Origin: Mantis religiosa | Taxonomy: Eukaryota > Arthropoda > Insecta > Mantodea > Mantidae | Direction: 5' to 3' | Length of the DNA stretch: 64,000 bases | Assembly: GCA_030765055.1 (NCBI GenBank) | Contig: CM060947.1 | Location: 106,064,564 to 106,128,563 of the forward strand | Part shown: positions 23,500 to 34,710 of the stretch, piece after piece | Position numbering within the stretch: position 1 is the first letter of the stretch | Layout: each line of letters starts with the position of its first letter | Notes under the pieces: model-generated | What the model saw: the letters and a program-made list of their open reading frames with translations, nothing else | What the model was told of the DNA's origin: nothing | Database searches by the model: none | Position numbers and translations under genes: made by a program

Positions 23500-25640
23500 A
23501 ATCTATAAAAAAAAAAGAGAGAAGGCACTAGGACCCGATGGTATACCAGGGGAATTTTGGAAAGTGTATGGGGAAACAAAATTGGGCTTAGAAGTAATGA
23601 CAAAGGTGCTAAACAAGACAAAAGAAAGTGATGACATACCAGAATTCTGGAAAATAAGAATGATCGTGCCTATTTATAAGAGGAAGGGAGGTTCAAATAA
23701 ACAATAAAACTACAAGGGAATAAGTCTGTTATCTATATTAGGAAAACTATACACAGGAATATTAGCAGAAAGGCTAAGAATATGGGTGACACAACAAAGG
23801 AAGGTGTCTGAATTTCAAGCAGGTTTCAGGAAAGGAAAACGAACAATAGGTAAGCTGTGCATAATAAAGAACATAATAGACAAATACCTCAGGAGGAACA
23901 GAGGAAGGGTATACAGGTTCTTTGTGGATTTTAAGAAAGCTTTTTATACGATAAACAGTAAAGCTTTAGTTTGGAAACTGAGGATGAAAAGGGTAAGTGG
24001 AATATATACAAAGGAAGTAGAGAAAATCTATGAAGGGGTGAAAATTTGCATAAAGTGGGAAAAAATGTAATTACGGAGATGACAGAACAGAAAATAGGCC
24101 AAAGACAAGGATGCAAAGTGAGTCCAATTTTATTTGACTTAGCTGTAGATGAGATAATAGGCAAGGCTAAAGAAGGAAATCAGTACTGTTCGGTAGTAGC
24201 AAACAAAGAAATTCCTGGATTGCTATATATGCGGATGACTTAATGATAGGCTCTAAAATGGTAGTAGGATTGCAGAAGGCAATAATGAAATCCAGAAATT
24301 TTTTGAAGAGTGAGGAATAAAAATAAACATAAATCAGTCGAAAGTTATGGTCTTCAAGAAGGGAGGCCGCGCCGTGGCTCAGTGGTTAGACCGCTTGGCT
24401 CTCAGGCTCAGTGGTTAGACCGCTTGACTCTCACCAAGGTGGCCCGGGTTCGATCCCAGGTGACCGCAAAGTGAGATTGTTGGTGGAAAACAAGGCGCTG
24501 GGGCGGGTTTTCTCCGGAATATCCGGTTTCCCCCGCCATCTCATTCCACTGGTTCTCCATCTTCATCTCATGTATCCCCAGTGTCATCACCTGCGGTGCC
24601 GTATGTAGTAAAAGTGGGCGTTAAACACTACACATTAAATACTACACATTTCAAGAAGGGAGTTAAACTAAAAAGAGATGAAAAGTGGGTACTAAATGGC
24701 AAAGGGGTAGAAGTAGTCGATGAATTTTAATACTTAGAAGTGAGGTTGAATAACAATGAAAAATGGGAAGCACACAGGAGAAAAATTGAAGCAAAAGGAA
24801 GGGCGGCAATGAATGGGATAAGAATATGCAAATATAAGCTAGAAATGACAACAAAATGGTTAGAAAGAATTTATGAAGCACTAGTGGATACCAAAATGCT
24901 GTATGCAGTGGAAATCTGGGGGAGGGGCGGGGGCCGCAGAGGTAAACAGAACGCTGGACCAAAACTACAGAAGGTTTTGTAAAGAGCTACTAGGTTTACC
25001 AAGATCAGCACCTAGGGAAGTAGCTTTAGTAGAATTAGGAAAGACAAGAAGAAATAGAATAATAATGGAAAGAATAATAACATATTGGTATAGGTGTTTG
25101 GCCAAGAAGAAGGGGAAATCATGAAATTATGCATGAGACAGCAAAAAAGATTAGAAAATTTAAATGGTTGGTGGGCAGACATAGGAGTAATTATGGAAAA
25201 AATAGGAATGGGAGATATATGGCGATTAGAGGAAAGGAATACAAGCGAAGTGGGTAAATTGGTAAAATACAGAATAGAAAGTATAGAAAGGCAGGAAATA
25301 TGGCGAAGTCTAGAAGATATGAAATCATTATAATTTTACAAACAAATAAAAAGAAACTGGAGTCGAGAAGCATATGTAGATTACTGCAATAGGCAAGAGA
25401 GAGAAGGGTTAGCTTGGATGGGATTAGGAACAATATTTCTAAGAGGGATAAGTGGTAGGGAAAACGGAATTTGTGAATTGTGTGGGGGGAAAGAAAGCAT
25501 AGAACACTATGTAACAGAATGCGAGGAGGTTGCAATATGGAGAAAAAAGGTTTGGGAGGAAAAATGGGAGAAATTAGAGAAGAGGATAGTAACTATAAAA
25601 TGTCAATGGGAAAGGAGGAAAACAAGGTAAGAAGTGTTAG
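23500..25640 (+). pseudogene. Reverse transcriptase / ORF2 of LINE family L, broken
   Basis: Blocks in order: ALGPDGIPGEFWKVYG (about 23,527), VPIYKRKGGSNKQ then a TAA stop, NYKGISLLSILGKLY (about 23,710), EFQAGFRKGKRT, RFFVDFKKAFYTIN (about 23,915) with a catalytic D, GQRQGCKVSPILFDL, and the catalytic YADD at 24,228-24,239. The YADD is out of frame because of an extra TA dinucleotide in CTATATATGCG. After the nested SINE come KRDEKWVLNGKGVEVVDEF, a thumb-like region, and the knuckle CELCGGKESIEHYVTEC (25,474-25,524, C-x2-C-x7-H-x4-C). With an internal stop, frameshifts and a SINE insertion, it cannot make a full protein. No endonuclease domain is present because of 5' truncation. Confidence 0.85.
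24365..24649 (+). mobile_element. tRNA-derived SINE, family D, duplicated head, with 12-bp TSD
   Basis: Perfect flanking repeat TTCAAGAAGGGA at 24,353-24,364 and 24,650-24,661 inside the LINE. The head CCGTGGCTCAGTGGTTAGAC carries box A, and GGGTTCGATCCCA is box B. The unit CTCAGTGGTTAGACCGCTTG is present twice in tandem (about 24,377 and 24,407), so box A is duplicated. The body ends in a TTAAA-CACTACACATT repeat. Confidence 0.9.
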
Positions 25641-25984
25641 TGAGTTCTTACAGAAAGTAAAAGAAAAATGGGCAAGAAATGTAAAGAATATAAGAAAGGA
25701 AGATGGGGGGGGGGCGAAAGAATGGGGCTAAACAGAGCAGAAGACCAGGGTTTCATGTATGCCAAGGTAGCAACAAGGTAAAGACAAATAAATGTAGCCT
25801 AAAGTTGTAAACAGTAATATTTTGGAATATGCACAAGGGGAAGTATTTATTCTTTTTTTAATTTATCTACTACCTGTATTGTCTACCACCACAAGAAGGC
25901 AAGCAGGGCAGGAAGAGAGAGAGGGGCTCGAACTGTGTATCTGTTCTGATAGTGGATCTGTTTACTACGAAATAATATGATATG

Positions 25985-27108
25985 ATATATTTATTGTGCA
26001 TATTCCAAAATTTTACAATTTACAACTTTTGGGTACATTTATTTGTCGTTACCTTGTTGCTACCTTGGCTTGCATGACACTCTGGTCTTTTGCTCTGCAA
26101 GGTAGCTCTTAACCTCCATATCTCCTTGATTACTTAATTAGTCCCTTTCTACCCCTCCTCTTCCTTTCTTATATTCTTTACATTTCTGGCCCATTTTTCT
26201 TTTACTTACTGCAAGAACTCACCAATACTTCTTACCTTATTTTCCTCCCTGCCCGTTAACATTTTTATAGCTACTATCCTCTTCTCTACTTTCTCCCATT
26301 TTTCTTCCCAAACCTTTTTTCTCCATATTGCAGCGTCCTCGCATTCTGTTACATAGTGCTCTATGCTTTCTTTTCCCCCAGAATTCACAAATTCCCTTTT
26401 CCATACCTCTTATCCCTCTTAGAAATATTATTCCTGTTCTCATCCATGCTAACCCTTCTCTCTCTTGCCTATTGCAGTAATCTACATATGCTTCTCGTCC
26501 CCAGTTTCTTTTTATTTGCTTGTAAAATTGTACTGATTTCACATTTTCTAGACTTCCCCATATTTCCTGCCTTTCTATATCTTCTATTCTGTATTTTACT
26601 AATTTAACCACTTCGCTTGTATTCCTTTCCTCTAATCTCCATATATCTCCCATTCCTATTTTTTTCATAATTCCTCCTATCTCTGCCCACCAACTATTTG
26701 AGATCTCAAATCTTTTTTGCTGTCTCATGCATAATTTCATAATTTCCCCTTCCTCTTTAACCAAACACCTATTTCACAATTTTATTATTCTTTCCATTAT
26801 TCCATTTCTACTTCCCTAGGTGCTGACCTTGGTAAGCCTAGTAGCTCTTTACAAAACCTTCTGTAGTTTTGGTACACCGTTTTGTTTACCTCTGTGCCCC
26901 CCCCCCCCCCAGATCTCCACTGCATACAACATTTTGGATTCAACTAGTGCTTCGTACATTCTTTCTAACAATTTGGTTGTCATTTCTAGTTTATATTTGC
27001 ATATTCTTATCCCATTCATTGCCGCCCTTCCTTTTGCTTCAATTTTTCTCCTGTGTGCTCTCCACTTTCCATTGTTATTCAACCTTACTCCTAAGTATTC
27101 AAATACTA
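25985..27108 (-). mobile_element. LINE family L, inverted copy (C-terminus and 3' UTR)
   Basis: On the minus strand this encodes the C-terminal half of the same LINE: NNNGKWRAHRRKIEAKGRAA and MNGIRICKYKLEMTTKLLER (27,082 downward), then MKLCMRQQKRFEISNSWWAE, EAYVDYCNRQEREGLAWMRT and a knuckle region ending HYVTEC (about 26,340-26,390). The 3' UTR ends at GTGCATATTCCAAAA read on the plus strand. It is truncated at about 27,108 relative to the plus copy and has frameshifts and a run of 13 or more C. It lies head-to-head (3' ends facing) with the plus copy across about 145 bp. Confidence 0.85.
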
Positions 27109-27459
27109 TGAAATGAGTGTATGAGAGAACATATGAGTCATCCTCGCTGCCAGATCTAATGTTTGTTTCAGTAACTGCAGTGATAGGTATTAGGCATGGG
27201 TGAGTTATGTGAAAACACTGTGTATTTTACATGAACCTTGCATCCATATCATATCCGGACGGCGAGCATAAGCATTATGCTGACGGCAAAAGTTATTAAG
27301 TTATACTTGCCTTCGTGTGATGGGTGGACAGTAGTATGTAGAGGAAAGTATTGTATTTCACCCGAACTTTCACAAAAATAACAGCATTTTTAGAAAACGC
27401 TCTGTGCATGTTTCTCTCCCTATAGCCCCCCCCCCTCTGTGTGTGTTATTAAACTGGAA
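27109..27459. other. No recognisable gene
   Basis: Short spacer between the inverted LINE and the next repeat, without identifiable content. Confidence 0.4.
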
Positions 27460-27707
27460 TTTAAATTCAGAACCTTCAAGGGATACGACACGCACATTCT
27501 CAAAAAAATTCACCTCACCCAAGACTATCCTTTGAATGGAACATTTCTCGATAACTTTGATTTTATCAAAAATAGCTCCAAGGATTTTATTAAAATAGGA
27601 CATGTTTTAAGATATTTTCATGCCAAACCAAATAAATATCTTGAGTTTTCTGCGAATGTCCTCTGAAGTCCTGTACTTTCTGAATGACCGGTGCGCAACT
27701 GGTACAC

Positions 27708-27776
<69 letters not shown>

Positions 27777-28135
27777 AAAATCTCACATTAACATACGTAT
27801 ATTATACTAAATACCTTCTTTTTTGCGGTGGTGTGAATCGAGGTATTTACTGATATTTGCCCGATTTTTCAATGTATTTTCCTCTAATAGGAAGTCGTTC
27901 TTCTTCTTTTATTTTTATCCCTTGGGCATTCTAAGAGAATGGATCTTCAAAGCCACCACATATTGATCAGCTTTAAAAGACTGTAGTATCGCTTAGGGCT
28001 TACTGTATTCTCATATTTTCCTCGCACTTGCTAAAATGTTAGCTATAAGATAATTTCTAAAAATACTGATCTCGATTTACCTGAAGTAGATACAGGAATA
28101 GGCGTTTGTAAGATTATTTTGTACAACAGTACATA
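27460..28135 (+). repeat. Unclassified dispersed repeat X (copy 1), with (GA)n
   Basis: Similar in order and spacing to 35,840-36,410, and in part to 43,442-43,690. Shared blocks include TTTGATTTTA-CAAAAATAGCTC, GAGATATTTTCAT, AAATAT-ATCTTGA-TTT, GTCCT-TAC-TTCTG, GCGCAACTGGTA, and near the right end GGCGTTTGTAAGA. A pure (GA)n tract occupies 27,711-27,774 inside this copy. No coding capacity is recognised. Confidence 0.55.
27711..27774. repeat. (GA)n microsatellite
   Basis: About 32 perfect GA units within repeat X. Confidence 0.97.
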
Positions 28136-28919
28136 AAATGATGCAAGTATACAGATCATATAAGTTCTAAAAAGCTTTTTTTTGGGTTAAGGGAGCCTCA
28201 AAATATGTACTTCTAGTGATATCAAAATTTTGAGTGGAATAGGATACTTCTTCGACTTATTATAGGAAATTGCGTAGTAAAGAAAGAAAAAGTATGTGAA
28301 ATAATGTTTTCAGGAGATAAGACCTACTTAAATTAACTTCCTTTTCGCCTTTCCAGTGAAATTTCTCCCAATTCCGCAGAGCATATTTAAGAAACATTAA
28401 GCATAATTATACACTTTAACAGTTTTAACGGTGTTGTATTTTTTATTTAATTAACCATTCCTTCGTTTTAAGCTGACAATCTCTGCCATCCATGTAAAAA
28501 ATTTTAACTTTGGTTTTATTTTACGTATGTCTTTGTTAGGAAGCTGTCATTGAAACCATGGCGTCGAAGTGTAGAACGTCGATGTTTTCGAGGATCCTTT
28601 CATACATCCTCATTAGACGCATGTCGCGGTAGTGAGGGTCATCGAAAGTCTACATTCCAGACTTCAATAACGCAGTCTCGTATTATTTGCAACAAAATAC
28701 ATGTCGATACTTGCATGTTCCTGGCATTTTCCAACATCGCCACACTGCGATAAATGCATATTCCTCTTGCTTTAAAGGGCAACTAATTAATGCTTACCTT
28801 AGAAAGTGAGAAAAATAATCCAAATTAATTTTTGGTAACATATATGGTATGCGCCAAAATCTACAGAACTGGAAATTATGTTACTCTTATTGTCTTTACC
28901 TTAAGTATCGATATCATAG
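28136..28919. other. No recognisable gene
   Basis: A more GC-balanced segment near 28,550-28,760 holds a 67-codon frame without recognisable motifs. The rest is AT-rich. Confidence 0.4.
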
Positions 28920-29483
28920 TGTAAATGTTCAAAATGTGCTCAATTGCGCTGTAGGCAGTGTTCATAACGATCTTTCCAACATATTCTGGAACGCAGGTTG
29001 CTGCAGAATACCGAAGAACAAGACGATCTTCTGACGTAAGGCAGACGCAGGTTTGGGTGGATCTGGACAACTGAAAACTTTATCCTAAAATTTACCACAC
29101 GTAAGCATCAGATGGTATGAGATCGGTAGGAGAACTAAGCCTCGCGGAAAATTACTCGTCCTGGAAAGGTTTCCTACTGCATAGCCATAGACTGTCGAGC
29201 AATGTGGCAGGTCGTCCCGTCCTGTTGGAGCCACTGTCTATTTATCTGCATGCTCTTGGCACGATAAAACCTTCTTAGATCCTGAATAAATGGCCCGATC
29301 ACCATGTTCCTATAGCGTTCCTGCTTAACAGTAAGAGGTGCACCATCATCATTCTCTAGAAATACGGACCTAGCACACCGTTTCCTGACATTGCACACCA
29401 TATCGTGACACGCTCAATATGTAGTGGTTTCTGGACTATAGTGTCTAGCCTCTCGAAACCAAGAAAGCGAGTTGTTTGGCGAT

Positions 29484-29663
29484 TTCTTTTTCTAATTTAC
29501 GTCCTCCAACGTTAAGTCATATCGGACGATGAATGGAATGGATGAAATGATGCTCAAATGAGCCCAGGGTTAGAGTTACCCGATATTCGAAAACCCCGGA
29601 AACAACCTTATAGAGGTAGCTATAGATTCGAACTTGGGACCTCTTGGACGTGAGGCAGACACG
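29484..29663 (-). mobile_element. tRNA-derived SINE, family A (copy 4), 5'-truncated
   Basis: Minus-strand copy: TTACGTCCTCCAACGTTAAG and CATATCGGACGATGAATG at its tail side, then the degenerate box B region TTCGAACTTGGGACC, ending at GAGGCAGACACG, where the tRNA-like head is cut short. The transposase coding sequence resumes immediately to the right. Confidence 0.75.
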
Positions 29664-29826
29664 TCCAAGTGAATGTGACTTTCGTCGGTTGAACAAGAAA
29701 TCTGGATCCTCGTACACCATGACCAAAACTCGTGATCAATATTCTACCCTGACATGCCTATTGTGCTCCGCCATTCGTTGCCCAACGAAGACCTATGTCT
29801 TTAAACAATCGTCTAAGTGACCTATT

Positions 29827-30164
29827 AATAATAACCCATGGCGCGACAGCCCTTAAAGGGCCAAGGCCTACCAACCCGACTGCCGGCCTCACGCTCACTT
29901 ACGCACGGTAGAGGTGGACGATCATCCAACCGATACGGGGAGGAGATGAAGTCAGCATCCAGGCATCCCCCAGTCGGAATGTTGGTTTCCGTGACCAGGG
30001 CCGCTTACCTAGCGTAAACTCCTCACTTTCCTCACGATGCTGAGTGGGCACCGGTCCTACACCCGGGACCTAAAATCCCCACCACATGGGTGGGATCGAA
30101 CCCGGGCCGCTTTCCGTGGCCAGGGACCATGCTGCCTTAGCCCACTACGCCACGGCTCAGGGCA
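29827..30164 (-). mobile_element. tRNA-derived SINE, family C, with 12-bp TSD
   Basis: Perfect AAGTGACCTATT at 29,815-29,826 and 30,165-30,176. On the minus strand the head GAGCCGTGGCGTAGTGGGCT holds box A and GGGTTCGATCCCA is box B. The GC-rich body ends GGGCTGTCGCGCCATGGGTT followed by a short (ATT) tail. It interrupts the transposase. Confidence 0.9.
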
Positions 30165-30254
30165 AAGTGACCTATTGCTGATGTTTAATTTCAGGGATAT
30201 TCACCGAAGACTTCGCTTTGGAGACTGCAACACCTGATTGAGGACACGTCCATA

Positions 30255-30412
30255 ATTTTTTTTTGTGGATAAAGTTAATGGCCATTTTTTTCATTTCTTT
30301 TTTTTCGAGTGGAGGAAAAATGCATGTTACGCACCTACCCTGGGATTGGAGTGTGCGACTCCTCTGGGGAATCGAACCGCCAGCCCTACCCACTAAAAAA
30401 AACCTCCACGGG
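30255..30412 (-). mobile_element. tRNA-like repeat (possible SINE), family E
   Basis: A minus-strand box B GGTTCGATTCC lies inside GGCGGTTCGATTCCCCAGAG (plus 30,368-30,387). The T-rich stretch at 30,258-30,310 on the plus strand would be an A-rich tail. Box A is not clear and no target duplication was found. Confidence 0.4.
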
Positions 30413-30790
30413 TGAGTATTTAGGAGTGGTGCTGTGGTAGTACCGCTGTAGCACCTGCGGATTCAAGGAAGGGATGTATTGGCCAGGCCGAGACCTGGTC
30501 CTGGTGAGGAATGCGGCAGGACGTAAGCATGACCAAGGTCCTGCTCACGCCCTTGCGTTTTAGGAGCGGAGGTGTAACTAGATTGTGGGTAATATGTCAG
30601 GGAGTAGTGTGCACTAGTAGTGTGACCTAGGCCCCGGACTTCCTCCCAGAGCTGCTCCTGGCCGATAGATTGAAGTGCTGTTGGCTGTTGAGGTTGCTGA
30701 TGTGGCGGCCTACCAGACCTTCCCTTCCGTTGACACAATATAAACTGTGTTGCTAGGTGCTGGCTTATTGAAGTGTTCACGATATTATTC
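30413..30790. other. GC-rich unclassified segment
   Basis: Markedly GC-rich compared with its surroundings. A 105-codon minus-strand frame (30,463-30,780) is rich in Gln, Pro and Ser and has no recognisable domain. It could be part of an unrecognised retroelement or a host remnant. Confidence 0.3.
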
Positions 30791-31589
30791 CGCAGCTAAC
30801 TTTAAACTCGGCCAGCCTTGATAACTGTTTCCGTAAGAGCGAAAATAATACTCCACTATAAACACTTTTTCCTCCGATACGAGACATATTGTCACTTCCA
30901 GTCACAGAGGACAACGTTCTCTACACAACTAACTATACATCATGGCGATGTAAAAACACGCAAACGGAAAGGTAAACGGGAAGATCTGATAGGATCAAAT
31001 CCACATTAAAATGGTAATCTTTTTTCTCGGTTTTCAATATATTTTTTTTTTTCTCAGGCGTGCGCAAGAGCACTGCACGAAAATGAGTACTATTTTGTTT
31101 CATACCATGAATGTTATTTCGGTATCTTTGATCATAGTGGTTCGTATTTTATATATAGATGCCCAATGTTATAATAACATTGTACTTTTTATCTTTATGT
31201 TCATATTATATGTTATACTATGATGTGGCACACCCTACACACTTAGACCTTAGAGAGTGTTTGGTGCTGCAATCCTCCAGGAACAAGGAACTAAGCAAGA
31301 TAGCTACAAATGTTGCTAACATCCACGCTATTTGTTCTGCAACGCCATGCGCCTCAGAGTTATGAAGAAAAATTGAAAGGAAAATGAGTGAAAGGAAATT
31401 GTTGTAGAGAAGAAAACAACCTTAAATTCGTCTAATAATCAGGGAAAACCCAAAGCTAGAGTGGGCTGTTTGCGGGAAATGAACCCGGAGTCTCCCGATT
31501 GCGAACCTAACATGTTATCTTCCAACGGTGTTTACACTACTATAGTATTTTTATATTTATTCCGGTAGCTACAGAAGGTAAGAGAAAGC
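30791..31589. other. No gene; tRNA-like box B relic near 31,470
   Basis: AT-rich sequence. At 31,470-31,520 the minus strand reads GGGAGACTCCGGGTTCATTT, resembling a box B region of a SINE or tRNA relic, but no head or boundaries are visible. Confidence 0.35.
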
Positions 31590-31591
31590 TA

Positions 31592-33318
31592 CAGACGTGT
31601 GTAAATTATTACACTCAATGGTGAAAATTTTAACATATACTGTTTATTTTCTATTTATTTAACAGAAATAACATTACAAAATATTTTTTTCAACTCTTGG
31701 TATTTTGTATGCATTCCTTTAGCCGTTATTACCATTTTGACGCGTTTAGTGATGCTCTCTACAGGCGTGGAGCACTTTTCCTTTATTTCTTCATCTCTGT
31801 GCCAAATACTTATCAGTCCCTCAATAAGCTGAACTTTTGTTGTTATTTTCAATTTTTCAGTCTCTGTTTAACAATACCCCACAAATTCTCCATTGGATTT
31901 AAATCACGGCTACTCTCCGGCCATGGTAGTACTTTTACATCGTTTTATTTGAGGAACTGGGTTACAGATTTTGCTCTATGGCAGGGAGCACTGTCTTGCA
32001 TGGACACAAAATCACCATTTGGAAACCATTCTTTACTTTGCGGAAATATTCTTGTTTCTAATACACTTTTATACTATTTCTACTCCCTAGATCCCACAAC
32101 TATGTATAATCTTCCAGGTCCATGGACAGACATACAGCTCCAGACCACTTTTGATGTTGGGTGCTTTACTCTTTGATCGACACACTGAGGGGAAAATACT
32201 TCTTTATCTGTCCTTCTCACATATTAGCTGCTCTCTTCACATACTTCAAACATGGATTCATCTGAGAAAATTACCTGACACAATAAAAACCTCTATTAAT
32301 ATTAAACAGTTTTAAAATTGCTCAAAGATAGCATAACAAAACCAGCAATGAGAGAAACAACGTTTAGGCTGTTTATTTCATTTCCATAAAATTTACATGT
32401 ACATATTTTAATTTTATGCTATATACAATTTTAATGCTATTTACCTTTCTCCAAAATTCCACTGGATGTTTCTGCATCTCTTTGGCCCATTCTAAACGTT
32501 TCTTTTTGCCATTGCAGGTGTCAGTTTAGCCTTTTTACGAGGCCTGCGTGCTGATAAACCTGCTTAACATAATCTTCTCCGAACTACTGAAGCTGATATT
32601 TCTGTACCGTACTGCTTTAGTTGATTACTGAGGTCAATGCTGGTTGCTCTTCTATTTTGTTTTGCCACATGCACAAGTTTTCTTTGCATCCTTGGTGATA
32701 GCTTTCTTTTCCTCCCGTATTTTCCATCCCTTTGTGAGGTCGTCTCACCGAATGTTAAAGCTTGATTAATGCGACTATCATATTTTTGTGAAATAAACAA
32801 GTTCTTAGCTATTTCACGTTGCGAATAAAGAGTTTCCTTCAAAAGACTCTCAGTTACAGCTACTTTCCTTGGGGATAAGTCAGCAGTTTTACCCATAACC
32901 TCACTTTTGAATCAATGTGAATGCTAAGGATAAGATACACGATGTTATCTGGCTTGAGATCAATTAATAATAAATATTGAGGATATATTAGCTATAAAAC
33001 ACAATAAAGGTAAATATTAACAATCTTCAGTTACTACATTCACCAAATGAGAGCAATGTCACCAAACAGTTGGATAAACAGACATGAATAAAATGGCTGC
33101 TCTTAATTCGAGCCATCACCATATTACTATAAGTAAAAGAAAAATCACCCAGCTAATATTAAGAGAGAAATTTCATTGAATATGCTTCATATTATATCAA
33201 GGAAAAGAATTACGACAAATTGAAATAGGTTACGGCGGTAAATAACTATTATTTTGAATGTTAGACCGAAGCAAAGTAAAAAAAAACATGAATGAGTCAA
33301 ATAATTTTCACACGTCTG
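31592..33318 (-). mobile_element. Tc1-like element with both TIRs and TA duplications
   Basis: The left end CAGACGTGTGTAAATTATTA and the reverse complement of the right end, CAGACGTGTGAAAATTATTT, are inverted repeats. TA flanks each side at 31,590-31,591 and 33,319-33,320. The 1,727-bp length suits a complete Tc1 element. The transposase lies on the minus strand. Confidence 0.9.
31860..32896 (-). pseudogene. Tc1-like transposase with recognisable DD34E triad, broken
   Basis: ATG near 32,896 opens MGKTADLSPRKVAVTESLLK and SQREIAKNLFISQK, the paired-like helix-turn-helix of Tc1 transposases, followed by a basic GKYGRKRKLSPRM linker and a second helix-turn-helix to VRRRLC. A TAA stop follows (about 32,564), then ARRPRKKAKLTP, a frameshift, and KKKRLEWAKEMQKHPVEFW. 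The catalytic blocks are IFSDES (D at 32,260-32,262), MQDSAPCHRA (D at 31,993-31,995) and NPMENLWG (E at 31,888-31,890). The last two are 35 codons apart, leaving 34 residues between, as in DD34E transposases. At least one stop and one frameshift prevent a full product. Confidence 0.85.
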
Positions 33319-33320
33319 TA

Positions 33321-34690
33321 AGGGATCTTAGCTCTGCTACATTTAAAAATAGAATTATGTTCTGCATTGGCTTTTTACTGACTTGCGTTAAATTACCTAC
33401 AGCTTCGCAGTAATAGATTCTCAAATATCGAGGGATATGAAACGTAATTTACAATTTTGTGACACTGATTGCACAACTCAATAACTGTTCCATAGAGTGA
33501 TTTATGTAGATAGAACTAAAACATTTCTTCCTGTAGTTATTCGGCTGCAAACACGAGTGAGCAGTTTTTAACGCCACATTGAGCAGGATATTTAGTAGTT
33601 TCGATTCCCTATAACAAGGTGCTCAGATGTTTATTTTTATTTCATATTGGCTATGGGTTTAAGCTTGCACTAAGCCCTTTGATACATACAATTGTCTTAA
33701 TGACTTTCGTGGTGACGTCTCCAGTCGCACTCTTTATGTGCACAACAACCGTGGACAGGCTAGATGAAAAATCTTTGACTTTTCCACTCAATGGAGAAAC
33801 GTTGTTTCCAATTTATTTATCAGTTTCAGTATTGTGTGTATTTGAAGTACACTGCGAGCACCAAATTCTCTCTAGAATGCGCTTCGAATAAAGGTCATTT
33901 GATTTCGTAATCCAGTATTGCCTCACAACGAGGAGCCATTGATTTAATGAGTACCTACTCTATTTTCAGCGACTAAAGCAGAATAAAAAAACAACTACAA
34001 AAATACAAAAGATGAAAGTCACACCGTAGTACTACATAAAGGAATCATCAATATTTAGAACCATCGCCAGTATCAGCATCGTTGCTGGAATATCTAATTT
34101 TGTGTCTGGAAAAAGGGAAAATGTAAATACAATCGACAGGGGGAAGAAACAGAAAAGGTGACGAACAGAACTAGGTCTTTGATATTGAAATATTGCTAAA
34201 ATCATATCTATTCACTCTCATTTCTTTTACACGGGAAGCAACATCATGTTTGTTTCAAAGACAGTAAAGAATTTGGTACGTGAGGGAGCAGTTTTTAAGC
34301 GCATTAAATATTCCTTTCCACGAAATATGAATTAACTTGCGAAAATTAAGTAGCTAAAATAACAGCGGAAGGTGTACAATGTTTTGTAATGGCTAAGTGT
34401 AGACTTGTTAATTGAATGCAAAGTTAAAGTGTCCCCTCAAAAAGTCAAGTTGCCTCAACCCATCACGTTCTGCTCCCTAAAATAATCGTCTCACATAAAT
34501 TAAGAAATTATGGTGTGTATTGGCACAACCTATTACTTTCTCTACTTGCGTAGTAAGTACGGAAAGAGATGTTTTGGAATCTCTGAATCGAAAGAAAACT
34601 GACTTTTTATAGAAAGGTCTCTCTGTGTCCGTATGCCTGGTATTTAATAGTTCTTATATTTTGGGACGATAGGTTCCAAAAATTATTTTC
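33321..34690. other. No recognisable gene
   Basis: AT-rich spacer. A 90-codon frame at 33,619-33,891 has hydrophobic stretches but no recognisable family. Confidence 0.4.
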
Positions 34691-34710
34691 CGAAGCGAAA
34701 GGAAAAGAAC

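Larger units (their letters stand above)
23290..25841 (+). mobile_element. LINE family L, longest copy (RT to 3' end)
   Basis: A 5'-truncated non-LTR retrotransposon of about 2.55 kb (2.25 kb without the nested SINE). It runs from the reverse transcriptase N-terminal region through a zinc knuckle to a 3' UTR ending TGGAATATGCACA. The left truncation point touches the (ATT)n array. It shares its last 1.1 kb with an inverted copy at 25,985-27,108 and its 3' part with the copy at 19,835-21,090. I do not assign a clade. Confidence 0.85.
28920..30250 (-). pseudogene. Tc1/mariner-superfamily transposase, split by two SINEs
   Basis: Read on the minus strand from 30,250 down: a degenerate helix-turn-helix region, SLRRLFKDIGLRW (about 29,800), then STDESHIHLDV (29,655-29,700), holding the first catalytic-type D in the D-E-x-H-x-H-L context. 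Next come VFLENDDGAPLTVKQERYRN and WLQQDGTTCHIARQSM (about 29,190-29,225) with the second D, then FPGRVIFREA, and a C-terminal AHFEHLH near 28,930. The expected third acidic block is not legible. One SINE lies at 29,484-29,663 and another at 29,827-30,164, so the coding region was already in place when both arrived. Similar transposases are frequent in insects. Confidence 0.7.

Noticed and set aside
30463..30780. Real protein-coding gene on the minus strand (105 codons)
   Set aside because: No domain, no splice signals and a biased composition in a GC-rich repeat context.
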